Shown: positions 45,347 to 54,432, counted from the stretch's first letter. The stretch: 64,000 nt of DNA from Qipengyuania seohaensis (GCF_002795865.1 NZ_CP024920.1:2763001-2827000); one strand, 5' to 3'. Numbers and translations are program-made. Notes: generated from the sequence alone by a model not told the origin.

Positions 45347-46539
45347 GCGAGACAGAAGAAATCGTCCGTATTGCCGCAAAGGGCGACGGCGTCACACAGT
45401 CGGGCAGGCATGTGGCAGGCGCCGTCACCGGAGACGTGGTGACGTCGGACGGATTGATAGAAGCCGGTCCTCATCACGCGACGCCACCGTGCCGGCATTT
45501 CGGTACGTGCGGCGGGTGCCAGCTCCAGCACGCTGATGAATACGCCTTGCAGCAATTCGTGACCGATCGGGTCGTCAACGCGGCCCGCGGCCAGGAAATC
45601 GACATCGGCGAAAGCCTGCCGACCCACCTTTCGCCGCCGCAGTCGAGGCGGAGGGCTACCTTGCATGCGCTCAAGGCCGGAAAGGGGGCGGTGATCGGTT
45701 TTCGCGAGGCGCGAAGCAACCGCATCGTCGACATGCGCGAATGCGAGATCCTCGATCCGCGTCTCTTCTCGCTCGTCGCACCCTTGCGCAAGCTGGTAGT
45801 CGACCTTGCGGGCCGCGGCCCGGTCGATGTTTCGCTGACGCTCGCCGAGCAGGGCATCGACTGTGCGATCAAGGGTATCGAGGCCGACGGACTGGCGGTT
45901 ACCGAGGCATTGCTGGACTTTGCGAGGGAACACTCTCTGGCGCGTCTCTCACTCGACCAGGGTTTCGGACCAGAGCCCGTCTGGGAGCCTGAACCTGTCA
46001 CGATTTCACTCGGCGATGTGCCCGTCGGCTTGCCCCAAGGTGCCTTCCTGCAGCCTACTTCGGATGGCGAAGAGGTGCTCCTTGCCGATGCTAAGCGCTG
46101 GCTGGAGGGATCAACCACTATCGCCGACCTGTTTTCCGGCCTCGGGACCTTTGCCTTCGCTCTTGCCAACCCGGCGAAGGTACTCGCAGCAGAAGCGGCG
46201 CGCGACGCGTATCTCGCATGCAAGTCGGCTGCCAACAGCCGCGGTATTCCGGTCCACGCGATGCATCGAGATCTTTTCAGAAATCCTCTGGAAGCTACGG
46301 AAATATCTAAGTTTTCAGCGGTTTTGCTCGATCCTCCCCGCGCGGGTGCGCGCGAGCAGGTGGCGCAAATCGCCGCAAGCGAGATCGGCAGCGTCGTCTA
46401 TGTGAGTTGCAATCCATCGAGCTGGGCCCGCGATGCAAGGACGCTCGTCGATGCAGGATTCAAGCTGGAGGCGTTGCGTCCGGTTGGCCAATTCCGCTGG
46501 TCGACGCATGTCGAGCTGACCAGCTACTTCACGCGCTAG
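45343..46539 (+). CDS. RlmD/TrmA-family RNA uracil-5 methyltransferase
   Basis: A 398-residue SAM-dependent RNA m5U methyltransferase. The 4Fe-4S cysteines are in CRHFGTCGGCQLQH plus a fourth in MRECEIL, as in RumA/RlmD. The catalytic domain shows DLFSGLGTF (SAM), LLDPPRAGAREQ, and the nucleophile Cys in VYVSCNPSSWARD. The N-terminal TRAM domain is short. 23S rRNA is the likely target, but a tRNA role cannot be excluded. Its ATG overlaps the nnr stop; its stop overlaps that of the convergent XrtA hydrolase gene. Confidence 0.88.
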   Translation: MSETEEIVRIAAKGDGVTQSGRHVAGAVTGDVVTSDGLIEAGPHHATPPCRHFGTCGGCQLQHADEYALQQFVTDRVVNAARGQEIDIGESLPTHLSPPQSRRRATLHALKAGKGAVIGFREARSNRIVDMRECEILDPRLFSLVAPLRKLVVDLAGRGPVDVSLTLAEQGIDCAIKGIEADGLAVTEALLDFAREHSLARLSLDQGFGPEPVWEPEPVTISLGDVPVGLPQGAFLQPTSDGEEVLLADAKRWLEGSTTIADLFSGLGTFAFALANPAKVLAAEAARDAYLACKSAANSRGIPVHAMHRDLFRNPLEATEISKFSAVLLDPPRAGAREQVAQIAASEIGSVVYVSCNPSSWARDARTLVDAGFKLEALRPVGQFRWSTHVELTSYFTR

Positions 46540-47309
46540 GACCTGAGAGCCAGGAGTACCTGGGCCAGCAGCCATTCCCGGGCCTGCGGTTCCGCATAGG
46601 CATGGCCAGCGTTTTCGCACACCGCCATGCGCTCGTCAGGCCCCCAATCGGCCGCGAAAACCTGGGCCGTCCGGTCGTTTTCCGCAACGAGGAAGCGAAC
46701 GTCTCCTGAAAATTCCGCAAGTCCCGCCTTCAAAGGAGGGATCAGGGGGTTGGCCTGCTGGCCAGTCCCAGATGCGTGCCGAATACCGGAAGCCAGCTTC
46801 GGGAGGTCCACCTTACCTGTCAGCAGGCGCCAAATTTCCCCGGGGTTGCGGAGCTTGGAGAGATAGCGGGATCTGACCGTGGCGGCCGGTGGCAGCGATG
46901 CGGTGCTATCCTCGATTGCCCAGGGATTGCTCAGGACGAGCGCATCGCAACCCAATCCTTCCGCCAGCATGAGCGCCGATGCGCCATCGCAATTGCCAAA
47001 GCCGACCACGCTATCCATTTGCGGCGATAGCGCGCGAAATGCCTGCAGCGCCGAGGCTATGTCCTTGCGGGACTTCTCATAGCCGCGATCCTCACCCTCG
47101 CTGTCTCCGATGCCGCGCCTGTCGAAACGGAATACCGGGAAGCCGGCACTTGCCACCTCGGCGGCAAGGCGTGCCTGCCAACCGAATGCACCTGCACGCG
47201 GTTCCTGTCCTCCCGTGACGATCAGCAGTCCGGTCGTTCCCGGCGCATTGTCGAGAGTTCCGGCAAGGTTGAGCCCACCGCAGTGAAAGGCGAGATGGAG
47301 GCGGCTCAT
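46536..47309 (-). CDS. exosortase A system-associated hydrolase 1
   Basis: A 257-residue alpha/beta hydrolase of the kind always found with XrtA (TIGR03100-like). It shows FRFDRRGIGDSEG near residue 60 and a nucleophile elbow GFGNCDGAS, in which cysteine stands in the usual serine place. The biological substrate is unknown; thioester or ester cleavage on the carrier-bound intermediate is a reasonable idea given the acyl carrier protein two genes upstream. It overlaps the preceding gene by 4 nt. Last gene of the leftward arm. Confidence 0.86.
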   Translation of the reverse strand: MSRLHLAFHCGGLNLAGTLDNAPGTTGLLIVTGGQEPRAGAFGWQARLAAEVASAGFPVFRFDRRGIGDSEGEDRGYEKSRKDIASALQAFRALSPQMDSVVGFGNCDGASALMLAEGLGCDALVLSNPWAIEDSTASLPPAATVRSRYLSKLRNPGEIWRLLTGKVDLPKLASGIRHASGTGQQANPLIPPLKAGLAEFSGDVRFLVAENDRTAQVFAADWGPDERMAVCENAGHAYAEPQAREWLLAQVLLALRS

Positions 47310-47986
47310 GGGAGACGTGCCTCTTCCGCGATGAGGGCGGCCAGGGCTATCGCCTGTTTTTCGTCGACCCCGCCTTCATTGCTGAGCCAGAGAGGGCGCC
47401 CTCCGATATCATCATGGGTGAGGATCCTTGCCGTGACATTCCCGTCTACGGTGCCTTCGACAAGCTCGCGGGCCATTGCCGCCCCGATCTTCCAGCCGGC
47501 GAGCGTTGCTCCATCTGAGCAGGCTTTTTCGATGATTTGGGACGGGGTGCGGTGGTTGCCCGCTTCCTTTTCGGCAAGGCTTTGCGCCCGTGCCATCGCC
47601 CGCAGCAGTTTTGCCGGGTCGGACGGTGCATAATATATTGCCGGAACCACGCCGGTATCGAGGGAACAGGCAGATCTCGTGAAGAGGGCGTGACGGACCC
47701 CGAAGTGCTTCGCCGCAGATCCCGCAGCGGCGCGCCAGGCTGACAGGGTCTGCGCGTCTTGCGGCTGAAGGCTTTCGTTGATCCCCGGCAGATCCGGCAT
47801 GACGCTGGAGATGCCGAGGTCCTGCAGGGTGCGCATGAGCAGAACCAGCTGCGCGCGCATCCGGTTCGCTTCATCGAACAGCGGCGGGATTACCAGGAGG
47901 TCAGGTGCATCCTTGCGGGCCGTGGAAATTGCCAGCTCCATGCTCGTCCCGCCATCGGGGAGCGGGGCGGGCCATTCAATGAACAT
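47306..47986 (-). CDS. alpha/beta hydrolase-like protein of the exosortase A locus
   Basis: A 226-residue protein in the slot where exosortase A loci carry a second hydrolase. It begins with a beta-strand pattern LLVIPPLFDEANRMR and SSVMPDLPGINES, as in the N-terminal half of hydrolase 2, but I see no GxSxG elbow; only TRSACSLDTG lies near the expected place, and the C-terminal half does not look like a standard hydrolase. It may be a divergent or non-catalytic paralogue. It ends inside the start of hydrolase 1 (4-nt overlap) and follows the carrier protein gene by 12 nt. Confidence 0.65.
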   Translation of the reverse strand: MFIEWPAPLPDGGTSMELAISTARKDAPDLLVIPPLFDEANRMRAQLVLLMRTLQDLGISSVMPDLPGINESLQPQDAQTLSAWRAAAGSAAKHFGVRHALFTRSACSLDTGVVPAIYYAPSDPAKLLRAMARAQSLAEKEAGNHRTPSQIIEKACSDGATLAGWKIGAAMARELVEGTVDGNVTARILTHDDIGGRPLWLSNEGGVDEKQAIALAALIAEEARLP

Positions 47987-47998
47987 GGGAGCGCGCGC

Positions 47999-48298
47999 TC
48001 AGCCTTCGATTACCTTGGCCTCTGCGAAGGCCAGGAGTGCGCCATAGGTCTCGAGCATTTCGCCATCGACATCGTCATCTTCGATGATGATATCGAGACG
48101 GTCTTCCATCTCGGTCAGAAGGGTGGCGACGGCCATCGAGTCGAGTTCCGGAAGGTGTCCGAAGAGCCCTGTGTCTCCATCGAACTCGGCAACCTGCTCG
48201 GGATCGAGTGCCAGCACGTCGGACATGATGGAACGCAGCGCAGTATCAATCGCGCTGCGGCTCGGACCGGTCGGCTCGGATGTGGCGATTTCGCCCAT
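47999..48298 (-). CDS. acyl carrier protein of the exosortase A locus
   Basis: A 99-residue phosphopantetheine-binding carrier protein. The attachment serine is in ELDSMAVATLL, and the acidic helix-rich body (LLTEMEDRLDI) is typical. It would hold an acyl or aminoacyl group as a thioester. The neighbouring AMP-forming ligase is the obvious loading partner. The ATG at 48298 has AGGGGAA upstream; the frame is open to 48475 inside the previous gene. Confidence 0.87.
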   Translation of the reverse strand: MGEIATSEPTGPSRSAIDTALRSIMSDVLALDPEQVAEFDGDTGLFGHLPELDSMAVATLLTEMEDRLDIIIEDDDVDGEMLETYGALLAFAEAKVIEG

Positions 48299-48335
48299 AG
48301 GTCTGAAAGGTTCCCCTCTTGAAGCGGAGGCCGCC

Positions 48336-49322
48336 TTAGCCGCGCACTTTGCGCGGTGCAAGGCGGCCCAGCATACGCTTGGCCAAGGCCGGCCATGCGC
48401 CCGGTTGCCTGGCATCGAGGCAGGTAAGGCGAAATCGCGGCCGGCATTCTTCCATCCAGTCGCGTTTATAGGCATCCGATCCGGTGCCGAAATCGATCAG
48501 CTCGACACGATCGACATCGATTGCATATTCGAACAGCGCTGCGGTGAGCACCGTCCCTGCGGAATAGGGCTCAGCGCTTTCGAGATGGGCCAGCTTGTGG
48601 ATGGAAGCGACCTTGTGGTCGACGCTCCAGAACTGGGCGGCGACGGGCTCGCCCCCGATCCGCGCAATACCGAGGCGGTAGGCTCCGCGCCCGTCTTCCA
48701 TGCGCGCAAACGCTTCGAGAATATCCGCCCTTTCCTCACGCGGCTTCCAGCTTCGATTGTAGATGTGCCGGTAAGTTTCCCACTCAGAAGATTGAAATGA
48801 TGCGGATATTGTCACTTCGACCTTGGAGGCTTTGCGCTTCACCGTGGTCTTCATCCTGCCGGGACGCGTGTCCCAGTATTCGGTAAAACTGCGCCCCTCT
48901 ACCCGGAGTACGTGATTTTCGTCGCACTGTTCGCCGTAAACGGACCAGCCGGCGTGTTCGAAAGCTTCCCGCAAATCCTGGTAAGAGCCGTCCTCGGCAG
49001 CCAGCGGAAACAGATCCACGCGATGCGCTTGCTTTTTCAGGTCATGGGCGATCTCGACGAGGAGGCGGGACGCGTCGTGGTCACCCGTCAGATGCCGCCA
49101 GGAGAATGCGAACCAGTTGCTCAGGGGCTCCAGCCCCTTGTTTCCGCGCAGCAAGGGGAGGGCTGCAGTCCTCTCGCCGTCGGTGCCACGAGCGACGAAC
49201 GGGGCCGCCCCGTGCGCTTCCAGCAGTCGATACCACTCATATCGGTCGAAAGGTCCCGCATCGGGGCCGTCGAGCCCTTGCAGTTTTGTAACCGTGTCGT
49301 GATAGCTGACCGTGATGACCAC
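48336..49322 (-). CDS. GNAT/FemAB-type acyltransferase of the exosortase A locus
   Basis: A 328-residue protein with a BioF2/CelD-like acetyltransferase domain: about residues 130-290 contain SFTEYWDTRPGRMKTTVKRK, the fold's IARIGGEPVAAQFW, and an end similar to capsule acyltransferases (FGTGSDAYKRDWMEECR). It would transfer an acyl or aminoacyl group to a sugar or peptide. The GTG at 49322 has GGGGAG 7 nt upstream, so the start overlaps the divergent ligase gene start by about 10 nt; an ATG at 49361 lies still further into it. First gene of the leftward arm. Confidence 0.78.
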   Translation of the reverse strand: MVITVSYHDTVTKLQGLDGPDAGPFDRYEWYRLLEAHGAAPFVARGTDGERTAALPLLRGNKGLEPLSNWFAFSWRHLTGDHDASRLLVEIAHDLKKQAHRVDLFPLAAEDGSYQDLREAFEHAGWSVYGEQCDENHVLRVEGRSFTEYWDTRPGRMKTTVKRKASKVEVTISASFQSSEWETYRHIYNRSWKPREERADILEAFARMEDGRGAYRLGIARIGGEPVAAQFWSVDHKVASIHKLAHLESAEPYSAGTVLTAALFEYAIDVDRVELIDFGTGSDAYKRDWMEECRPRFRLTCLDARQPGAWPALAKRMLGRLAPRKVRG

Positions 49323-50868
49323 CGGTAACTCCCCGCCTGGATCGCTCCTGCCTGATCCCACGCCGCAACCGTTGGATCAACTCGCCGAGTTGGGCGATGC
49401 ACAGTCACGCGCTCTCGTCCTGCGAGACAGGACGTTGACCTATGCAGATTTACGCGAAGGCGTTGCGCTGCTTGCTGGATGGCTTGCAAGCAAGTGCGAG
49501 GCGGGATCGCGCGTCGCCAGTTGGGCGGCGAAGGGTGAACTCACGTGCCTGCTGCCGCTTGCCGCTGCACGCGCGGGGATGATCCACGTCCCGATCAATC
49601 CTCTCCTCAAGCACAGCCAGGTCGCCCACATCCTGAGCGACAGCGGAGCGTGCCTGTTGCTGGCAACGCCTGCACGCCTCAAATCGCTGGAAGAGCGCGA
49701 CATCCCGGCGCATTGTGAAGTCATCGCGGAAGACGAGGTTACGGGATTGGCCAATGCGAACGGTCGTTCGCTCCCGCCATCCGATCGCGATCCCGACGAA
49801 CTGGCCGCGATCCTCTATACCAGCGGATCCACAGGAGCACCGAAGGGCGTGATGCTAAGTCATGCGAACCTTTGGCTGGGCGCGGTCTCGGTTGCCCACT
49901 ACCTCGGGATGGAGGGTGACGACGTCACGCTTGCGGTTCTCCCGCTAAGTTTCGATTACGGCCAGAACCAGCTTTTGAGCACGTGGTATGCAGGCGGCTG
50001 TGTCGTGCCGCTCGATTACCTGTTTCCGAAAGACGTGGTGAAGGCGTGCGCCAGGCATGCGGTGACGACGCTTGCCGCCGTCCCTCCGCTCTGGGTGCAG
50101 CTTACCGAGATCGAATGGCCCGACGAGGCCGTCGCATCGATGCGCAGGATGACCAATAGCGGCGGTGCATTGACCGAAGACCTCGTCGCAAATCTGCGCT
50201 CGCTGTTTCCCGCAGCGGACCTATTCCCGATGTATGGTCTGACCGAAGCTTTCCGCTCGACCTACCTCGAACCCGCGCTGGTGGACACGCATCCGACCTC
50301 CATGGGTAGAGCGATCCCTTTCGCTGAAATCCTTGTGATCGACGATCAGGGCCTTCCTGCCGCCGCCGGGGAGGAGGGTGAACTCGTGCATTGCGGCCCG
50401 CTGGTCGCCCAAGGGTATTGGCAGGATGACGTTCGCACCGCGCAGCGATTCAAGCCTGCACCTGCCTCCTCGAAGTATGGAGGGATCGCCGTATGGTCCG
50501 GTGACCGGGTCAAACGCGATGAGGATGGCTTGCTTTACTTCGTCGGTCGCCGTGACGCGATGATCAAGAGCGCAGGAAACCGGATCAGCCCCCAGGAGAT
50601 CGAGAGCGCGGCGCTGGCCACCGGCCTGGTGGCAGAAGCTGTTGCCTTCGGGATCGCCGATCCCAAACTGGGTCATGCCATCCACCTCGTTTCGAGATCC
50701 GAACGGGAGGAGCCTCTCGACGCGCTCGAAAAGCAGTTGAAACGCCAGCTATCACGGGAGTTGCCGAATTTCATGCAGCCACATGCCTATCACTGGCGTG
50801 ACACGATGCCCCTGAACCCGAACGGCAAAATCGACCGGACAGCCCTGAAAAAGGAGATAGGCGCATGA
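49312..50868 (+). CDS. exosortase A system-associated AMP-forming acyl-CoA ligase
   Basis: A 518-residue adenylate-forming enzyme (TIGR03098-like). P-loop YTSGSTGAPKGVMLSH near residue 165, MYGLTEAFRSTYL, the hinge GDRVKRDEDG and the C-terminal lysine in PNGKIDRTAL are visible. It would activate an acid as acyl-AMP for transfer to the carrier protein encoded on the other arm, or to CoA. Start GTG 49312 or ATG 49315; no good ribosome site. It overlaps the decarboxylase gene by 4 nt. Confidence 0.87.
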   Translation: MMTTGNSPPGSLLPDPTPQPLDQLAELGDAQSRALVLRDRTLTYADLREGVALLAGWLASKCEAGSRVASWAAKGELTCLLPLAAARAGMIHVPINPLLKHSQVAHILSDSGACLLLATPARLKSLEERDIPAHCEVIAEDEVTGLANANGRSLPPSDRDPDELAAILYTSGSTGAPKGVMLSHANLWLGAVSVAHYLGMEGDDVTLAVLPLSFDYGQNQLLSTWYAGGCVVPLDYLFPKDVVKACARHAVTTLAAVPPLWVQLTEIEWPDEAVASMRRMTNSGGALTEDLVANLRSLFPAADLFPMYGLTEAFRSTYLEPALVDTHPTSMGRAIPFAEILVIDDQGLPAAAGEEGELVHCGPLVAQGYWQDDVRTAQRFKPAPASSKYGGIAVWSGDRVKRDEDGLLYFVGRRDAMIKSAGNRISPQEIESAALATGLVAEAVAFGIADPKLGHAIHLVSRSEREEPLDALEKQLKRQLSRELPNFMQPHAYHWRDTMPLNPNGKIDRTALKKEIGA

Positions 50869-52091
50869 AACCGATCGGCCCGATCCCCGAAGGCTATGGC
50901 GTCCTGGATGGCGAGCTTGCCGTTGCCGGCGTCCCTGTTTCCCAGATGGGGGCAGAAGCCGGACGCACCCCGTTTTTCGCTTACTCCAGGTCCTTGATAG
51001 AACGCAGGATATCGCACTTGCGCACGTCATTGCCGGACAGGATTAAAGTAAATTACGCAATCAAGGCAAATAGTTATACGCCACTTCTCGAATTCATTTC
51101 GGGGTTGGTCGATGGCCTCGACATCGCTTCTGGCGGCGAATTGGAGATGCTGCAGCAACTAGGCATCGAGGGGCAACGGGTCAGCTTTGCCGGCCCGGGC
51201 AAGCGCGACGCCGAGCTGGAAGCGGCAATTGCCGCGGGGGTAACCCTGAACCTGGAAAGCGAGAACGAGGCCACTCGTGCCCTGGCGATTGCCGACCGTA
51301 TTGGAACAACCCCCCGGCTCGCGGTGCGGGTCAATCCGGACTTCGAACTGAAGGGGTCCGGCATGAAAATGGGTGGCGGTGCGAAACCGTTCGGAGTGGA
51401 TGCCGTACGTGTCCCCGACCTCATTCGCACGATTGTCGATGCAGGGTGTGAATGGCGCGGCCTGCATATCTTCACCGGCAGCCAGGCACTGAGCGCGGAG
51501 GCGATCATCGAGGCGCAGGGCAACATCCTCGCGCTCGCCGACAGACTGGCGCGCGAGGCGGATATCGCGCTGCCCAAGCTCAACATGGGTGGCGGTTTCG
51601 GCATCCCGTATTTCCACGGCGACGAGCCTCTTGACCTCGACGCGGTTGGAGGTGCCTTGTCCAGACGGTTGGAAAGTCTACCTGAACTCCTCTCGGAAGC
51701 GGACTTTTTCGTTGAACTTGGCCGCTACCTGGTGGGCGAAGCCGGTATCTATGTCACCCGCGTCATCGATCGGAAGGAAAGCCACGGAGAAACCTATCTC
51801 GTCACGGATGGCGGGCTGCACCACCAATTGGCCGCATCGGGCAATTTCGGCACCGTGGTGAGGCGCAACTATCCCATAGCGATAGCCAACCGCTTCGCAG
51901 AGGAACCGGCCGAAGAGGTAAATGTCGTGGGATGCCTGTGCACCCCTCTCGACAGGCTGGCCGACAAGGCATTCCTGCCGCGCGCAGAGGTTGGCGATCT
52001 GGTCGCTGTGTTCTGCGCCGGGGCCTATGGGGCGAGCGCATCTCCCAGCGCATTCCTTGGACAGGGCCCGGCTGCCGAAGTCCTGATTTGA
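50865..52091 (+). CDS. exosortase A system-associated PLP-dependent decarboxylase
   Basis: A 408-residue fold-III PLP enzyme of the ornithine/diaminopimelate decarboxylase group (TIGR03099-like). Lys67 in NYAIKAN would bind PLP. Other conserved parts are DIASGGELEM, the phosphate-binding NMGGGFGIPYF, ELGRYLVGEAG and, near the end, FCAGAYGASASP. It should decarboxylate a D-configured or meso amino acid, alone or bound to a carrier. Substrate unknown. Its ATG overlaps the ligase stop. Confidence 0.88.
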   Translation: MKPIGPIPEGYGVLDGELAVAGVPVSQMGAEAGRTPFFAYSRSLIERRISHLRTSLPDRIKVNYAIKANSYTPLLEFISGLVDGLDIASGGELEMLQQLGIEGQRVSFAGPGKRDAELEAAIAAGVTLNLESENEATRALAIADRIGTTPRLAVRVNPDFELKGSGMKMGGGAKPFGVDAVRVPDLIRTIVDAGCEWRGLHIFTGSQALSAEAIIEAQGNILALADRLAREADIALPKLNMGGGFGIPYFHGDEPLDLDAVGGALSRRLESLPELLSEADFFVELGRYLVGEAGIYVTRVIDRKESHGETYLVTDGGLHHQLAASGNFGTVVRRNYPIAIANRFAEEPAEEVNVVGCLCTPLDRLADKAFLPRAEVGDLVAVFCAGAYGASASPSAFLGQGPAAEVLI

Positions 52092-52250
52092 GACACTCTG
52101 CTAATTCGTGCTAATTCCTAGCGATTCCGCGCGTTCGCGGGTCTATGACTAACGGTATGTTCACCTTTTTCGCGCAAGAAGCGGGGCGAATTTGGGAAGA
52201 TGTGCCTGCAACCTCTGCTGCAGGTGCATCCACTATCAGGGATTTTCGGA

Positions 52251-52892
52251 ATGCAATCGTCGCGATCTGCCGCTCTCGCTCTCGTCTTTGGCGCAGGAGT
52301 TTCCTTGGGGGGCTGTGCCACAACCGGTGGTGAAGAACTGCCGCCGGCAACCTTTGTGTCCGCCCAGGAAGAGCCAGGTGCGGAGTACATCATCGGGCCG
52401 CTCGACGAGTTGACCATCCATGTGTGGCGCAATCCGGAACTGGGTGCAGAGAACATCCAGGTGCGCCCCGATGGCCGTATCACGATCCCGCTGGTCAAAG
52501 ACCTCGCTGCGGTCGGCAAGACGCCCTCCCAGCTGGAGGAAGCCATCCGTGAGCAGCTGAGCCAGTACATCGAAGAACCGCTGGTGTCGGTCATCGTCAA
52601 CGAATTCGCGGGTACGTTCAGCCAGCAAATCCGCATCGTCGGCGCTACCGAAAAACCCGCGTCCTTGCCGTATCGGGCGAACATGACCGTTCTCGATGCG
52701 ATGATTTCCGTCGGCGGCCTGAGCGAATTCGCGGCAGGCAACCGCGCGAAACTCATCCGCTACGACAAGAATTCCGGCTCGCAGCGCGAATATGCGCTTC
52801 GTCTCACCGACCTGCTGAAGCGCGGTGACAGCGATGCCAACGTGCTGCTCCAGCCCGGGGATGTTATCATCATCCCGGAAAGCGCCTTCTAA
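52251..52892 (+). CDS. XrtA-type polysaccharide export lipoprotein (Wza family)
   Basis: A 213-residue outer-membrane export protein. Lipobox LGGC is near residues 19-22. The polysaccharide export domain starts EYIIGPLDELTIHVW; SLBB-like segments follow, including RIVGATEKPASLPYRANMT and ending LLQPGDVIIIPES. It would form the periplasmic/outer-membrane channel for the polysaccharide. The ATG at 52251 is preceded by a moderate AGGGATTTTCGGA. A 159-bp gap before it probably holds the promoter for the export operon. Confidence 0.9.
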   Translation: MQSSRSAALALVFGAGVSLGGCATTGGEELPPATFVSAQEEPGAEYIIGPLDELTIHVWRNPELGAENIQVRPDGRITIPLVKDLAAVGKTPSQLEEAIREQLSQYIEEPLVSVIVNEFAGTFSQQIRIVGATEKPASLPYRANMTVLDAMISVGGLSEFAAGNRAKLIRYDKNSGSQREYALRLTDLLKRGDSDANVLLQPGDVIIIPESAF

Positions 52893-52907
52893 GGCGGGGC
52901 AGGGGGC

Positions 52908-54428
52908 ATGCAGGACATCATCGACCAGTTTCGCAGCGCGCTGCACACGATCTGGAACCGCCGCTGGATAGCGCTTGCGGTTGCGTGGGGCATTTGCGTT
53001 CTGGGCTGGATGGCGGTGGCGCTCATCCCCAACAGCTACGAAAGCAGGGCGCGCATCTTCGTCGAACTGGAAGACGTGCTGGGCGAAGAGCTGCAAATCG
53101 CCAATGGCGGTGAGGAAGCGATCACCCGCGTCCGCCAGACGCTGACGAGCACCACGAACCTTGAAAAGATCATCCGCTCGACCCGGCTTGGGGACAAGGT
53201 GGAGACCGATCTGGAGATGCAGAGCGCGGTCGCTGCCCTGTCGGAAAACATTCGCGTCAGCCTGCAACAGCAAAACCTGTTCGAGATCACCGCGACCATC
53301 GGCCGCAGCGGCTTTTCCGATGCGGAGAACGCCAAGCTGGCCCAGGAAGTCGTTCAGCGTACGATCGACCTGTTCCGCGAACAGAACATCGCCGACAATC
53401 GCGGCGATGTGGCCCAGACCATGATCTTCCTCGAGCAGGCCCTGGAAGAACGCAAGGCGGAGCTCGAAGCGATCGAGGAGCGTCGCCTGGCGTTCGAAGC
53501 AGCGAATCCGGAAGCCGTTGCAGGAGCGGGCGCAAGCGGGATGCGCCTGCAAACCATGCGCAGTGAAATGCGCAACGTCGATTCGGACATTGCTGCCGCC
53601 CAGAGCTCGCTGGCAGCGATCAACGGCCAGATTGCCGGGACGCCCCGGACGATGGTGATGCCGGGTGCCGGTGGCGGGCCGCAAGGCGCGCTTCTCCAGG
53701 CGGAATCGCAGCTCGCCTCCATGCGGGCACGCGGCCTTACCGACAGCCATCCCGATGTCGTCGCGCAGGTTCGGCAGGTAGAGGCCTTGCGCAAGCAGGC
53801 AAACGCTTCTCCGAGCGATGCGGGCGCGACCATCAATCCGGCCTACAGCTCTCTCGTCTCCATCCGGGCCGAGCGGCAGGCCAATGTGCAAGCCCTTCAG
53901 GCCCGCAAGGTTGCCCTGCAATCCGACATTACGGCCCTTATCGCCTCGCAGGCTTCCGAACCTGCCGTGGCGGCAGAAGCGCGCCGTATCAGCCGCGATT
54001 ACGAGGTCCAGAAGGAGAAGTATGACGAACTTCTCCAGAGCAGGGAGCGGATGCGGGTTCGCGGAGACTACGAAACCAACCGCAATTCCTTCCAGTTCGA
54101 CGTGATCGATCCGCCGATCCTGCCGCAGACCCCTGCCGCGCCCAACCGGCCTTTGCTGCTGGTCGGCGTGCTCATGGCAGGCCTCGCCATCGGGGCAGGC
54201 GTCGCGTTCGTTCTCGGTCTCCTGAAGTCCAGCTTCACGACTGCAGAGCGATTGGAGAGCGCCTTGGATCTGCCCGTGATCGGGACGGTTTCACGCTCGA
54301 TAACGCAAGCTGCGGCGCAGCACGAAAAGCTGCGGCTGAAACAGTTCTTCGCGGGCACTGGTGCACTGGCTGCGCTTTGCCTGCTGCTGCTCATCGTCGA
54401 GCTGGTGCAAGTGGGTTCGGTTGCCTGA
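52908..54428 (+). CDS. XrtA system polysaccharide chain length determinant (Wzz-like)
   Basis: A 506-residue inner-membrane co-polymerase of the TIGR03007 type. One membrane helix near residues 20-38 is followed by a long periplasmic coiled-coil region (about 180-390, with EQALEERKAELEAIEERR) and two C-terminal helices (about 415-440 and 480-500). Before the first C-terminal helix lies PPILPQTPAAPNRP, the PxxP motif of Wzz proteins. It has no kinase domain; the kinase is the next gene, 4 nt downstream. Confidence 0.9.
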   Translation: MQDIIDQFRSALHTIWNRRWIALAVAWGICVLGWMAVALIPNSYESRARIFVELEDVLGEELQIANGGEEAITRVRQTLTSTTNLEKIIRSTRLGDKVETDLEMQSAVAALSENIRVSLQQQNLFEITATIGRSGFSDAENAKLAQEVVQRTIDLFREQNIADNRGDVAQTMIFLEQALEERKAELEAIEERRLAFEAANPEAVAGAGASGMRLQTMRSEMRNVDSDIAAAQSSLAAINGQIAGTPRTMVMPGAGGGPQGALLQAESQLASMRARGLTDSHPDVVAQVRQVEALRKQANASPSDAGATINPAYSSLVSIRAERQANVQALQARKVALQSDITALIASQASEPAVAAEARRISRDYEVQKEKYDELLQSRERMRVRGDYETNRNSFQFDVIDPPILPQTPAAPNRPLLLVGVLMAGLAIGAGVAFVLGLLKSSFTTAERLESALDLPVIGTVSRSITQAAAQHEKLRLKQFFAGTGALAALCLLLLIVELVQVGSVA

Positions 54429-54432
54429 GGAA

